Source: Antrihabitans auranticaus (GTDB taxonomy: Bacteria; Actinomycetota; Actinomycetes; Mycobacteriales; Mycobacteriaceae). Taken from it: a stretch of 64,000 bases of DNA. Under the pieces are notes generated by a model that did no database searches, was not told the DNA's origin, and was given only the letters and a program-made list of their open reading frames with translations. The translations under genes and the position numbers were made by a program. The stretch lies in the NCBI RefSeq assembly GCF_016481275.1, contig NZ_JAEMNW010000004.1:310001-374000 (forward strand). Direction: 5' to 3'. Positions 55,321-63,311 of the stretch are shown here, one piece after another. The first letter of the stretch is position 1. Each line of letters starts with the position of its first letter.

Positions 55321-55593
55321 ATGCGACGCACGATTCTCGAGCGCCTCGCCGACGGGCCGTGTGCGGTAGGGGAGTTGGCGCGTGACCTGCCGATCAGCCG
55401 ACCGGCGGTCTCGCAACATTTGAAGGTCCTCAAAGATGCTGGGCTGGTACGGGATCGGGCTGTCGGCACGCGCCGGATATATCAACTCGACCCCGCCGGT
55501 ATGGGCGCACTGCGCGCTCAGCTCGACCGGTTTTGGGGACAGGCCTTGACCGCCTACAAGGAGGCGGTCGAACAACCAGAGGAGACGACATGA
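55321..55593 (+). CDS. ArsR-family helix-turn-helix regulator (start uncertain)
   Basis: A 90-residue winged-helix protein: MRRTILERLADGPCAVGELA, PISRPAVSQHLKVLKDAGLV and GTRRIYQLDPAGM. The family N-terminus (DEWGALAD) is encoded in the same frame upstream of ATG 55321, but no ATG, GTG or TTG precedes it before a stop at 55237. The well-placed ATG at 55299 (after AGGAGACGA) is out of frame. Start codon, frameshift or sequence error remains open. The stop overlaps the SRPBCC start (ATGA), the common ArsR-SRPBCC pair. Confidence 0.8.
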   Translation: MRRTILERLADGPCAVGELARDLPISRPAVSQHLKVLKDAGLVRDRAVGTRRIYQLDPAGMGALRAQLDRFWGQALTAYKEAVEQPEETT

Positions 55594-56075
55594 CACAGAC
55601 CCAAGCCGAGCCGGTGCAACAGCAGATTGTGGTGAACGCACCGCTCGAGCGCGCATTCGAGGTATTCGTCAACCGATTCGACGCGATCAAGCCGCGCGAG
55701 CACAACATCATGTCGGTGCCAATCGCGGAGACGGTGTTCGAACCCAGGGTGGGCGGACACATCTACGACCGCGCCGAGGACGGCAGCGAGTGCCGCTGGG
55801 CGCGGGTACTCGCCTACGAGCCGCCCAATCGAGTGGTCTTCAGTTGGGATATCAACGGTCGGTGGCAGATCGAAACCGACCCGGCGCGGACAAGCGAAGT
55901 CGAGGTGCGTTTCATCGCAGAATCTGCCGACCGAACTCGGGTCGAGCTCGAGCATCGCCACCTGGAGCGCCACGGCGACGGCTGGGAAGCCGTTCGTGAC
56001 GGTGTCGGACACGAAGCCGGCTGGCCGCTCTATCTGCAGCGCTATGTCGACGCCGTCGAGACAGAGCGGCACTGA
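55590..56075 (+). CDS. SRPBCC (AHSA1-like) domain protein
   Basis: A 161-residue START/Bet v1-like protein: IVVNAPLERAFEVFVNRFDA, GGHIYDRAEDGSECRWARVL, PNRVVFSWDINGRW and VELEHRHLERHGDGWE. ATG 55590 has GAGGAGA upstream and overlaps the arsR stop. Such proteins are usually repressed by the partner ArsR; the ligand is unknown. It is convergent with the aldo/keto reductase gene, with 6 nt between them. Confidence 0.9.
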   Translation: MTQTQAEPVQQQIVVNAPLERAFEVFVNRFDAIKPREHNIMSVPIAETVFEPRVGGHIYDRAEDGSECRWARVLAYEPPNRVVFSWDINGRWQIETDPARTSEVEVRFIAESADRTRVELEHRHLERHGDGWEAVRDGVGHEAGWPLYLQRYVDAVETERH

Positions 56076-56081
56076 CGCCCG

Positions 56082-56963
56082 TCAGACGGCGGCCTCCAAC
56101 TCCGCGAACTCGTCGTCCGTGAGGGTCAACGCTGCGGCGTCGATGTTGTCGTCGACGTGTGCCACCGAGGAGGTGCCCGGGATGGGCAGCATCACCGGAG
56201 AGCGTCGGAGGAGCCAGGCCAGCGCCAGCTGAGACGGCGACGCGCCGTGCTTCTTTGCGAGCGTATCCAGCGGGCTCCCTTCTGCCGCAAGCTTTCCGGT
56301 GGCAAGCGGGAACCAGGGAATGAACGCGATCGAGTTCTGCTCGGCGAAGTCGAGCAGTTCTTCGGCGTCACGGTGGGCCAGGTTGTACAGATTCTGTACG
56401 GAATCGATCGTTGCGAACTCGGCGGCGGCTTTCACGTCGGCGACGCTGACCTCGCTCAGGCCGATGTGTTTGATCTTGCCCTCTTGCTGGAGGAGCGAGA
56501 GTTCGCCGACCTGATCTGCGAGCGGCACCTTGGCATCGATTCGGTGCAACTGGAACAGTGGAATCTGTTCGAGCCCAAGATTTCGTAAGCTCATTTCGGC
56601 TTGCTGGCGCAGGTACTCCGGGCGACCTACAGGCCGCCAGTCGCCCGGGCCTGACCGCGTGAGCCCGGCTTTGGTGGCAATCACGACGTCGTCGTTGTAG
56701 GGATGTAGCGCTTTGCGGAGCAGTTGTTCAGCGACGACCGGACCATACGAATCCGCAGTATCGAAGAACGTCACCCCGCGTTCGACGGCACGCTGGAGTA
56801 CGCGAACAGCTTCGTCTGGATCCTTCGGATCACCCCATACGCCTTCGCCGGTGAGTTGCATTGTGCCGTAACCGAGTCGGACGACCGGCGTGGTGCCACC
56901 GATCGAGAATGTTCCCGAGAGGGCGGCAGAATTTGTCGCGGCGGCAGTTGAAGATTCTGTCAT
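56082..56963 (-). CDS. Aldo/keto reductase
   Basis: A 293-residue NADPH-dependent TIM-barrel oxidoreductase. The catalytic tetrad is visible as Asp and Tyr in FFDTADSYG, Lys in VVIATKAG and His in FQLHRID. Cofactor-binding motifs include PIPGTSSVAHVDDNI. ATG 56963 has GGGAG upstream. Encoded 73 nt downstream of the TetR gene on the same strand, it may belong to that regulon. Confidence 0.92.
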   Translation of the reverse strand: MTESSTAAATNSAALSGTFSIGGTTPVVRLGYGTMQLTGEGVWGDPKDPDEAVRVLQRAVERGVTFFDTADSYGPVVAEQLLRKALHPYNDDVVIATKAGLTRSGPGDWRPVGRPEYLRQQAEMSLRNLGLEQIPLFQLHRIDAKVPLADQVGELSLLQQEGKIKHIGLSEVSVADVKAAAEFATIDSVQNLYNLAHRDAEELLDFAEQNSIAFIPWFPLATGKLAAEGSPLDTLAKKHGASPSQLALAWLLRRSPVMLPIPGTSSVAHVDDNIDAAALTLTDDEFAELEAAV

Positions 56964-57036
56964 ATCGGCTCCCTATGTTGGCAGACCTGTGATGCAACCG
57001 CGGGCTGTCGGGTCGTATTCCGTCGAATCGGCTTGC

Positions 57037-57651
57037 TCAGTCCTGCAACGAGACTCGGATCCCACTGAAAACGGAGGTGATGAGCTTGTCGGTGTAGGTC
57101 GAATCCAGCGGCCCGGTTCGCTGCAGCCATCGATTGAGGACGGGACCCCACACGATGTCGATGGTGACATCGAGATCGACGTCCGGCGATATCTGGCCCG
57201 CATCGCGTGCCGCTTGCAGGCGCTGCAGTTTGATCTCCCGCATCGGCCTGCCGAGCCACTGCTCGTACTGCTCCGCGAGGGCTTCGTCGTTCGACATTGC
57301 GGTGCTCAGGGCCCGCATCGGGACGTCGTATTGCGGATCGTTCAGCTCGTCGACGGTCGCTGCGAGAACAGCCTTCAGGTCTGCCTCGATATCACCGGTG
57401 TCTGGAAGCGCGGCTAGCTCGCCTTGTTCTTCGTTCAGTGCGACGAACGCGTCGAAAAGCACTGCGCCCTTGGAGGGCCACCACCGGTAGATGGTCTGTT
57501 TTCCGACGCCGGCTCGCGCGGCGATGGCTTCGATCGACAACTTCTCGTAGCCGACCTCGCGAACGAGATCCAGGGCGGCGTCGAGGATTGCCTGCCGTGA
57601 TCGCTCGCTGCGTCGGCGCGAGTCGACTGGGCGAGGACTTGCTGGCTTCAT
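57037..57651 (-). CDS. TetR-family repressor
   Basis: A 204-residue regulator. DNA-binding domain: SRQAILDAALDLVREVGYEK, then LSIEAIAARAGVGKQTIYRW and WPSKGAVLFDAF. The C-terminal ligand domain is of the TetR_C type (RWLQRTGPLDSTYTDKLI). ATG 57651 was chosen; there is no obvious ribosome-binding site, so the transcript may be leaderless. It is divergent from the SDR gene at 57756, with three AGACGG/CGTCTC palindromes between them. Confidence 0.91.
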   Translation of the reverse strand: MKPASPRPVDSRRRSERSRQAILDAALDLVREVGYEKLSIEAIAARAGVGKQTIYRWWPSKGAVLFDAFVALNEEQGELAALPDTGDIEADLKAVLAATVDELNDPQYDVPMRALSTAMSNDEALAEQYEQWLGRPMREIKLQRLQAARDAGQISPDVDLDVTIDIVWGPVLNRWLQRTGPLDSTYTDKLITSVFSGIRVSLQD

Positions 57652-57673
57652 ACGACGAAAGTAGCACAAGACG

Positions 57674-57744
57674 AGACGGTCCGTCTTGACAGTTGCTGAG
57701 TCTGGCTGCACCATTAGCGAGACGAGACGATCCGTCTCGAGACG
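57674..57744. promoter_or_regulatory. Cluster of TetR operator palindromes
   Basis: AGACGG-T-CCGTCT (57674-57686), CGAGACG-ATC-CGTCTCG (57723-57739) and the overlapping CGTCTCGAGACG (57733-57744) are perfect palindromes sharing the half-site AGACG. The first sits 22 nt upstream of the TetR start, the others directly before the SDR start, so the repressor can shut both promoters. Confidence 0.8.
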
Positions 57745-57755
57745 AGGGGTTGGCA

Positions 57756-58607
57756 ATGTCGGAACAACGGTCCTGGCTGATCACGGGAGGTTCGCGCGGA
57801 TTGGGCCGCGCGTTCGTTTCGGCGGCGCTGGCCGCGGGTGACCGCGTCGCGGAGTGTGCGCGTTCGACGAGCGAACTACGGGAGCTCGCGACAACGGCCG
57901 ACGGGGCGCTGATTGTCTTCGACGTCGATGTCACCGATCGTGCCGCGGTCGTCGAGTTCGTCTCGCGGGCGCACGACATTTTGGGACGCATAGACGTCGT
58001 CGTCAACAACGCGGGCAACATCACGATGGGCATGGTCGAGGAGTTCACCGAGGCGCAGGCGCGTGCCCAGTTCGAAACGAACTTCTTCGGATCATTGTGG
58101 GTAAGCCAAGCCGTTGTGCCGTTTCTTCGCGCTCAGGGCAGCGGCCACATCGTCCAGATATCGAGCATCGGAGCGCTGGCAAGTGCGCCGACAACCGGTC
58201 TTTACAGTGCGAGCAAAGCGGCATTGGAAGCAATGAGTGAGTCGTTGGCCATGGAAGTCGCAGGTTTCGGGATCACCCTGACCATCGTCGAACCCGGCGG
58301 CTACTGGACCGACCTGTACACCACCATGACGTCGACCGACTCGATGCCGGTCTACGACCGGACGAGGCACGAGATTGCACAGCAATGGGAAGGCGGATCC
58401 GTCGACAGTGCACCCGAGTTGGCCGCGGCAGCGTTGCTCACCCTGGTGAATGCCGAGAACCCGCCGCGCCGACTACTTCTCGGCGGCACCGCGTTCGACG
58501 CTGCGGCTGCGATTGCCGACAATCGGCGGGCTGAGTACGAGAAGTGGGAAAGCGTTACTCGCGCTGCGGAGTCCGCAATTGCGCAACCAGTCAGGGCATT
58601 GTCATGA
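57756..58607 (+). CDS. SDR-family oxidoreductase (TetR-controlled)
   Basis: A 283-residue classical SDR. Cofactor motif LITGGSRGLGRAF (about residues 8-20), VFDVDVTD, NNAGNI, catalytic Ser in VQISSIGALAS and YSASKAALEAMSESLAMEV. ATG 57756 has GAGGGG at 6 nt. The operator cluster immediately upstream marks it as the target of the divergent TetR. The substrate is unknown. Confidence 0.92.
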   Translation: MSEQRSWLITGGSRGLGRAFVSAALAAGDRVAECARSTSELRELATTADGALIVFDVDVTDRAAVVEFVSRAHDILGRIDVVVNNAGNITMGMVEEFTEAQARAQFETNFFGSLWVSQAVVPFLRAQGSGHIVQISSIGALASAPTTGLYSASKAALEAMSESLAMEVAGFGITLTIVEPGGYWTDLYTTMTSTDSMPVYDRTRHEIAQQWEGGSVDSAPELAAAALLTLVNAENPPRRLLLGGTAFDAAAAIADNRRAEYEKWESVTRAAESAIAQPVRALS

Positions 58608-58693
58608 GTTGGCGTTTGTCCTCTTCCCTTGCCGTCGCGTGCGGTGCAGACTGGGCACGATTCTGCAGACAGCGACGAATTGATCGGACCAAC

Positions 58694-59929
58694 ATGTCGA
58701 GTGCTTTCCGTAACCGCCGCATTCCTACAATCCTCGTCGCGCTTGCGGCGATCAGTGCATTCTGTGTTGGATGCTCGGACTCGGAAGACGAGTCCGATTC
58801 GACCACCACCACCACTACGCGGTCGGCCGAGGGGGCCGATGCGCTGACGCCCTTCGTCGGAACTGTTCATTTTCCGCCTGTCCCGTTCGCGGGGTCGGAC
58901 GGCAAGAATCACCTGGTGTACGAACTGTCCGTCACGAACTTCACGAGTGGTAAAACGACGCTCGACAGTCTTCAGGTGATCGACGCTGATTCCGGCGCGG
59001 TCATCGACGATCTCGACGCGGCCGAGGCGCACCAGCGGCTGCAGCCCGCGGGCAGTCGCGACTCGGCAGACAGCCTGGAAGCCGGCGAGTCCGGAACGAT
59101 CTTCTTGCACGTCACGCTCGACGAATCGGTTGCGGTGCCGAAGAACGTGGTCCACAAGGTGACGACGACGGCGGAAGCAGCGCCGCCGGACCTACGCACC
59201 AGCACCGCCGAAGTCGGTCCGACGAAAATCGATTCACGAACCCTGCCGGTGCTGTCCTCGCCGCTGCGCGGCGAGCGGTTCATCGCGGCCGATGGATGCT
59301 GCGACGCGTCCAGGCACACGCGCGCGATCCTGCCGGTGAACGGCCAGACCTTCGTCGCGCAACGGTATGCGATCGACTACGAGCAGGCCGACGACCAGCT
59401 GCGAATCTTCACCGGCGAGCCGACGGATCCGAAGAGCTACTTCATCTTCGGTGAAGACGTGCTCGCCGCCGCGGACGGCACAGTGGTCGGCACCCGGAAC
59501 GATCTGCCTGAGCAGGTGCCGGGCACCTTCCCCTCCGGAATCTCGCTCGATGCTGCGGACGGCAACTACGTCGTCCTCGATATCGGCAACGGATTCTTCA
59601 TCAACTACGCACACATGCAGCCCGGCTCGGTGCGAGTGAAGCTCGGCGACAAGGTGAGTACTGGCGACGTTCTCGGGCTCGTCGGCAACACCGGCAATTC
59701 CGTTGCGCCACATCTGCATTTCCATGTGATGGACGGGCCGTCACCACTCGCTTCGCAGGGACTGCCGTACCTGAACGACAAGTTCTCGATTACCGGGCAG
59801 GTCGCGAGCACCGCCGACTTCGATCGGTCGGAAGGCACCGGCATACCGCTTGTCACCGTCCCTGGTCTGCAGACCACCGAGCACTCCGATCAGTTGGTCA
59901 TGGACCAGAACATCGTCACGTTCGGCTGA
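58694..59929 (+). CDS. M23-family peptidase lipoprotein
   Basis: A 411-residue lipoprotein. The signal (IPTILVALAAISAFCVGCSD) has the lipobox CVGC, followed by a Ser/Thr linker. An Ig-like domain (about 60-180) precedes the LytM/M23 domain with QRYAIDYEQAD, EDVLAAADGTVVG, INYAHMQPGS and the zinc motif HLHFHVMDG. M23 enzymes cut peptidoglycan cross-bridges. ATG 58694 was chosen by the signal peptide; an ORF extension to 58544 overlaps the SDR gene. Confidence 0.88.
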   Translation: MSSAFRNRRIPTILVALAAISAFCVGCSDSEDESDSTTTTTTRSAEGADALTPFVGTVHFPPVPFAGSDGKNHLVYELSVTNFTSGKTTLDSLQVIDADSGAVIDDLDAAEAHQRLQPAGSRDSADSLEAGESGTIFLHVTLDESVAVPKNVVHKVTTTAEAAPPDLRTSTAEVGPTKIDSRTLPVLSSPLRGERFIAADGCCDASRHTRAILPVNGQTFVAQRYAIDYEQADDQLRIFTGEPTDPKSYFIFGEDVLAAADGTVVGTRNDLPEQVPGTFPSGISLDAADGNYVVLDIGNGFFINYAHMQPGSVRVKLGDKVSTGDVLGLVGNTGNSVAPHLHFHVMDGPSPLASQGLPYLNDKFSITGQVASTADFDRSEGTGIPLVTVPGLQTTEHSDQLVMDQNIVTFG

Positions 59930-60004
59930 CGTCGACCGACCGCGTGTGCCGACGTTCTAGACTCTTGCCGCCCGGCCAGATAGATCGACACGAGCGGAGA
60001 CAAC

Positions 60005-60805
60005 ATGAGTCAGTACGGCAACGGACCCGGTGGCCAGTGGAACGCGCCACCGCCGGCAAGGAAGCCGCCGTACGTACTGATCGCCGTCGTCGCGGTGGTC
60101 GTGATCGCAGTCATCGTCGGGATAGTCGTGGTTGTCCTCAGGGCGAATGATGACGACTCGTCCAAGGCCGACGCGACGACGACGAGCGCAGCTCGGTCGT
60201 CGTCGGCACAGACTGCGGACGAACCGATCGATTGTTCCTACAAGGTCGGGTCCGAGCGAGCAGCGAAGCCAGTCGACCCGCCGCCGGCGGAGTACGCGGG
60301 CGACCCTGAGAAGCAGGCCACGATCTCGACCAACCAAGGTGACATCGGGCTGACGCTCGACGCGGAGAAAGCGCCGTGCACCGTCAACAGTTTCATCAGC
60401 CTTGCCGAGCAGGGCTACTTCGACGACACGGCCTGCCACCGCCTGACGACGGCCGCCAGCCTGAAGGTCCTTCAGTGCGGGGACCCGTTGGGAACCGGCA
60501 CCGGCGGTCCCGGGTACACCTTCCAAGACGAGTACCCGGTCAACGAGTCGTCGTCGACTCGGCTGTACAAGCGCGGTGTCCTGGCGATGGCAAATGCCGG
60601 GCCCGGCACGAACGGGAGTCAGTTCTTCCTGGTCTACGACGACTCCCAGTTGTCGCCCGACTACACGATTTTCGGCACGATCGACTCCGAGGGTCTCACA
60701 GTCCTGGACGACATCGCCGCCGCCGGGGTGGACCCCGGAGGCCAAGGCGGCGGTGACGGACCGCCGGCCGAAAAGGTCGAGATCACGTCGGTGAAGGTCG
60801 AGTAG
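60005..60805 (+). CDS. Membrane-anchored cyclophilin-type peptidyl-prolyl isomerase
   Basis: A 266-residue cyclophilin with one N-terminal helix (VLIAVVAVVVIAVIVGIVVV, about 24-44) and an extracytoplasmic Ser/Thr linker. The isomerase domain has CTVNSFISLAEQGYFDDTAC, GGPGYTFQDE, VLAMANAGPGTNGSQFFLVY and YTIFGTI. The FHR motif reads CHRL. It probably folds exported proteins. ATG 60005 has GCGGAGA upstream. Similar to the Rv2582-type PpiB. Confidence 0.92.
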   Translation: MSQYGNGPGGQWNAPPPARKPPYVLIAVVAVVVIAVIVGIVVVVLRANDDDSSKADATTTSAARSSSAQTADEPIDCSYKVGSERAAKPVDPPPAEYAGDPEKQATISTNQGDIGLTLDAEKAPCTVNSFISLAEQGYFDDTACHRLTTAASLKVLQCGDPLGTGTGGPGYTFQDEYPVNESSSTRLYKRGVLAMANAGPGTNGSQFFLVYDDSQLSPDYTIFGTIDSEGLTVLDDIAAAGVDPGGQGGGDGPPAEKVEITSVKVE

Positions 60806-60818
60806 AAGCACGAGCGGG

Positions 60819-60867
60819 CGGTACTGAAGCATGTGCCCCGGAAACCGGACAGAATGCTTCAGTACCG
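60819..60867. terminator. 14-bp perfect inverted repeat between convergent genes
   Basis: CGGTACTGAAGCAT (60819-60832) and ATGCTTCAGTACCG (60854-60867) pair exactly over a 21-nt loop that contains CCGGAAACCGG. It begins 13 nt after the cyclophilin stop, faces the convergent gene at 60929, and lacks a U-tract. Likely a bidirectional transcription barrier. Confidence 0.68.
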
Positions 60868-60893
60868 GACGCGCGCGCGGTCCGGAGGAGTGT

Positions 60894-60914
60894 CGGCCCC
60901 GGAATCCGGGGCCG
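60894..60914. terminator. GC-rich 8-bp hairpin
   Basis: CGGCCCCG (60894-60901) pairs with CGGGGCCG (60907-60914) over GAATC. It lies 15 nt beyond the stop of the minus-strand gene at 60929, reading outward from it. With the palindrome at 60819 it makes a double hairpin in this convergent gap. Confidence 0.6.
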
Positions 60915-60928
60915 AAACTCCACCAGCG

Positions 60929-61285
60929 TCAGCCCAGGTTGGTCGCCTTGTCGAGGTGCTGCAGCAGGTCGTACGCTGCCCGCTCGACGGCTTTGTGGCG
61001 CCACTCCGCCGCGCGGTAGACACACGCGATGAGGCCGGACCTGTGAACTCGCCTGAAATCGCCGCATACGAACGCGTAGCGCGCTTTCGTTTCTTCGTTG
61101 GCGCCCTCGGTGAGACCAAGGAACCACTCGCCGTACTGCTCCCACGAGTGGTTCTCCAGGTATCGGTTCTCGTCTGCGGCTTTCGGCTGCGCATCGCCCC
61201 AGTCGCTGTCGAGCACGTATTGCCTGCCGTCGATCAGTTTTCGTGCGTGCGCGATGCCTGCCTCGTTGACTGCGTAGGTGGCCAT
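60929..61285 (-). CDS. Conserved-looking hypothetical protein, 118 residues
   Basis: A soluble protein with a convincing composition and no membrane segment: VNEAGIAHARKLIDGRQYVL, SWEQYGEWFLGLTEGANEET, YAFVCGDFRRVHRSGLIACV and AAYDLLQHLDKA. ATG 61285. I recall similar unannotated proteins in other actinobacteria but cannot name a family or function. It lies 32 nt downstream of fadE5 on the same strand and may be co-transcribed. Confidence 0.75.
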   Translation of the reverse strand: MATYAVNEAGIAHARKLIDGRQYVLDSDWGDAQPKAADENRYLENHSWEQYGEWFLGLTEGANEETKARYAFVCGDFRRVHRSGLIACVYRAAEWRHKAVERAAYDLLQHLDKATNLG

Positions 61286-61317
61286 GCCTCCATACTTGCA
61301 GCTACTGCGGGAGTCGA

Positions 61318-63150
61318 CTAGAAGGCGGCCTCGTCGAGCGTCATGACGTCGTTGTCGAGGTCTGCCAGGATGGCGCGGGTTGCGGTGAGCTGGGGGAGGA
61401 TCGTGCGCGCGAAAAACGAAGCGACGGTGACTTTCCCCGTGTAGAAGGCGGTGTCGACGCCGGGCTTGGTGTCGAGGGCCTTCAGTGAGATTTCGGCGTG
61501 CTGCAGGAGTCGCCAGCCGATCAGCAGGTCACCGACGGCGAGGAGGAACCGCACCGAACCGAGGCCGACCTTGTAGAGCTCCGTCGGCTGTTGTTGAGCG
61601 CCCATGAGGTGGCCGGTCAATGTTGCGGCCATGGCCTGCACGTCGGCGAGTGCCGTTGCGAGAAGGGCACGTTCGCCCTTGAGTTGCGCCATGCGGGCGT
61701 CGCTGTCGATGAACTGCTGAATCTGTCCGGCGACATGCCCGAGAGCGACGCCGCGGTCGCGCGCGATCTTGCGGAAGTAGAAGTCCTGAGCCTGAATTGC
61801 GGTCGTGCCCTCGTAGAGGCTGTCGATCTTGGAGTCGCGGATGTACTGCTCGATCGGGTAGTCCTGCAGATAGCCAGAGCCGCCGAGGGTTTGCAACGAT
61901 TCGGCCAGGTACCGATAGGCCCGCTCGGAGCCGACACCCTTGACGATCGGGAGCAGCAAGTCGTTCACGCGGTGTGCCAGTTCTGCGTCCGCACCCGAGA
62001 CATGCTGTGCGACATCGGCATTCTGGTGCGCGGCCGTGTACAGATATACCGCCCGCAGACCCTCGGTGTAGGCCTTCTGCAGCAGAAGCGACCGGCGCAC
62101 GTCCGGGTGCGCAATGATCGGAACTTTAGGCGCCGTCTTGTCGGTCATCTGCGTGAGATCGGCGCCCTGGATCCGGGTCTTCGCGTACTCGAGTGCGTTG
62201 AGGTAACCGGTGGACAGGGTAGCAATGGCTTTGGTGCCCACAAGCATTCGTGCGTACTCGATGACGTCGAACATCTGATTGATCCCGGCGTGCGTCTCGC
62301 CGACCAGCCATCCGACCGCGGGAACGCCGTGGGCGCCGAAGGTGAGCTCGCAGGTCGCCGAGCCCTTGAGTCCCATCTTGTGTTCGAGGTTTGTGACAAA
62401 CACACCGTTGCGATCGCGCAGCTCGCCGGTTTTGGGGTCGAAGTGGAACTTGGGGACGAAGAACAGCGACAGACCCTTCGTGCCCGGCCCGGCGCCCGCG
62501 GGGCGGGCCAGCACCAAATGGAAGATGTTCTCGAAAAGGTCGCCGGAATCGCCGGAGGTAATGAACCGCTTCACGCCGGTCAGGTGCCAGGAACCGTCCT
62601 CCTGGCGGGTGGCGGTGGTGCGGGCAGCGCCGACGTCGGAACCGGCGTCGGGTTCGGTGAGGACCATCGTTGCGCCCCAGTTGCGTTGCGCAGCAAGCAC
62701 TGCCCACGCCTTCTGCTCCTCGGTGGCGTTGGCGTAGAAGATGTTCGCGAACGTGCCACCTGCCCAGTAGACGTGGGCGGCGGGGTTCGAGCCCAGGAAC
62801 ATCTCGACCATCGCCCAGTACAGCGCCCGTGGGGCTGGGGTGCCGCCGAGGATGGTCGCGACACTCAGCCGATCCCAGCCGCCTTCGAATGCGGTTCGCA
62901 GCGAAGTCTTCAGCGAATCGGGCAGCGTCACCTCGTGGGTGGAGGGGTCGAACGTCGGTGGGTTGCGATCGGCGTCGGCGAACGACGCTGCGTAGGGGCC
63001 CTCGGCGATGCGCCGGACCTGGTCCAGAATCTCCGATGCGGTCTCGGTATCGAGGTCGCCGTAAGCCCCGGTATCGAGAACCTCGCCGATTCCGAGAACC
63101 TCGAAGAGGTTGAACTCGAGGTCGCGCACATTGCTCTTGTAATGGCCCAT
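61318..63150 (-). CDS. fadE5: Acyl-CoA dehydrogenase, FadE5-type
   Basis: A 610-residue FAD-dependent acyl-CoA dehydrogenase of beta-oxidation. It begins [20 protein letters not shown] and carries [71 protein letters not shown] and [14 protein letters not shown] with the catalytic Glu. The extended C-terminal domain is typical of the mycobacterial FadE5 group, with near-identical blocks as I recall it. ATG 63150 has AAGGAGAG upstream; an ORF extension to 63318 is not homologous. Divergent from the catalase gene. Confidence 0.94.
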   Translation of the reverse strand: MGHYKSNVRDLEFNLFEVLGIGEVLDTGAYGDLDTETASEILDQVRRIAEGPYAASFADADRNPPTFDPSTHEVTLPDSLKTSLRTAFEGGWDRLSVATILGGTPAPRALYWAMVEMFLGSNPAAHVYWAGGTFANIFYANATEEQKAWAVLAAQRNWGATMVLTEPDAGSDVGAARTTATRQEDGSWHLTGVKRFITSGDSGDLFENIFHLVLARPAGAGPGTKGLSLFFVPKFHFDPKTGELRDRNGVFVTNLEHKMGLKGSATCELTFGAHGVPAVGWLVGETHAGINQMFDVIEYARMLVGTKAIATLSTGYLNALEYAKTRIQGADLTQMTDKTAPKVPIIAHPDVRRSLLLQKAYTEGLRAVYLYTAAHQNADVAQHVSGADAELAHRVNDLLLPIVKGVGSERAYRYLAESLQTLGGSGYLQDYPIEQYIRDSKIDSLYEGTTAIQAQDFYFRKIARDRGVALGHVAGQIQQFIDSDARMAQLKGERALLATALADVQAMAATLTGHLMGAQQQPTELYKVGLGSVRFLLAVGDLLIGWRLLQHAEISLKALDTKPGVDTAFYTGKVTVASFFARTILPQLTATRAILADLDNDVMTLDEAAF

Positions 63151-63311
63151 ACGTTGCTCTCCTTCGGTGCGTCCGTCGCCCGATCGACTGTGACCGGAGT
63201 CATCGTAGGTGTATATAACCGTTAGTGTCACCAAACAATTCGCCGTCGCACGTGTCAATCGCTGCGATACGGGTACATCGAAGGTGACCGATATCAGCGT
63301 CAGGAGCATCG

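Noticed and set aside
61498-63225. A 575-residue plus-strand ORF opposite fadE5
   Set aside because: FadE5 on the minus strand is unmistakable; the plus frame is an antisense artefact.
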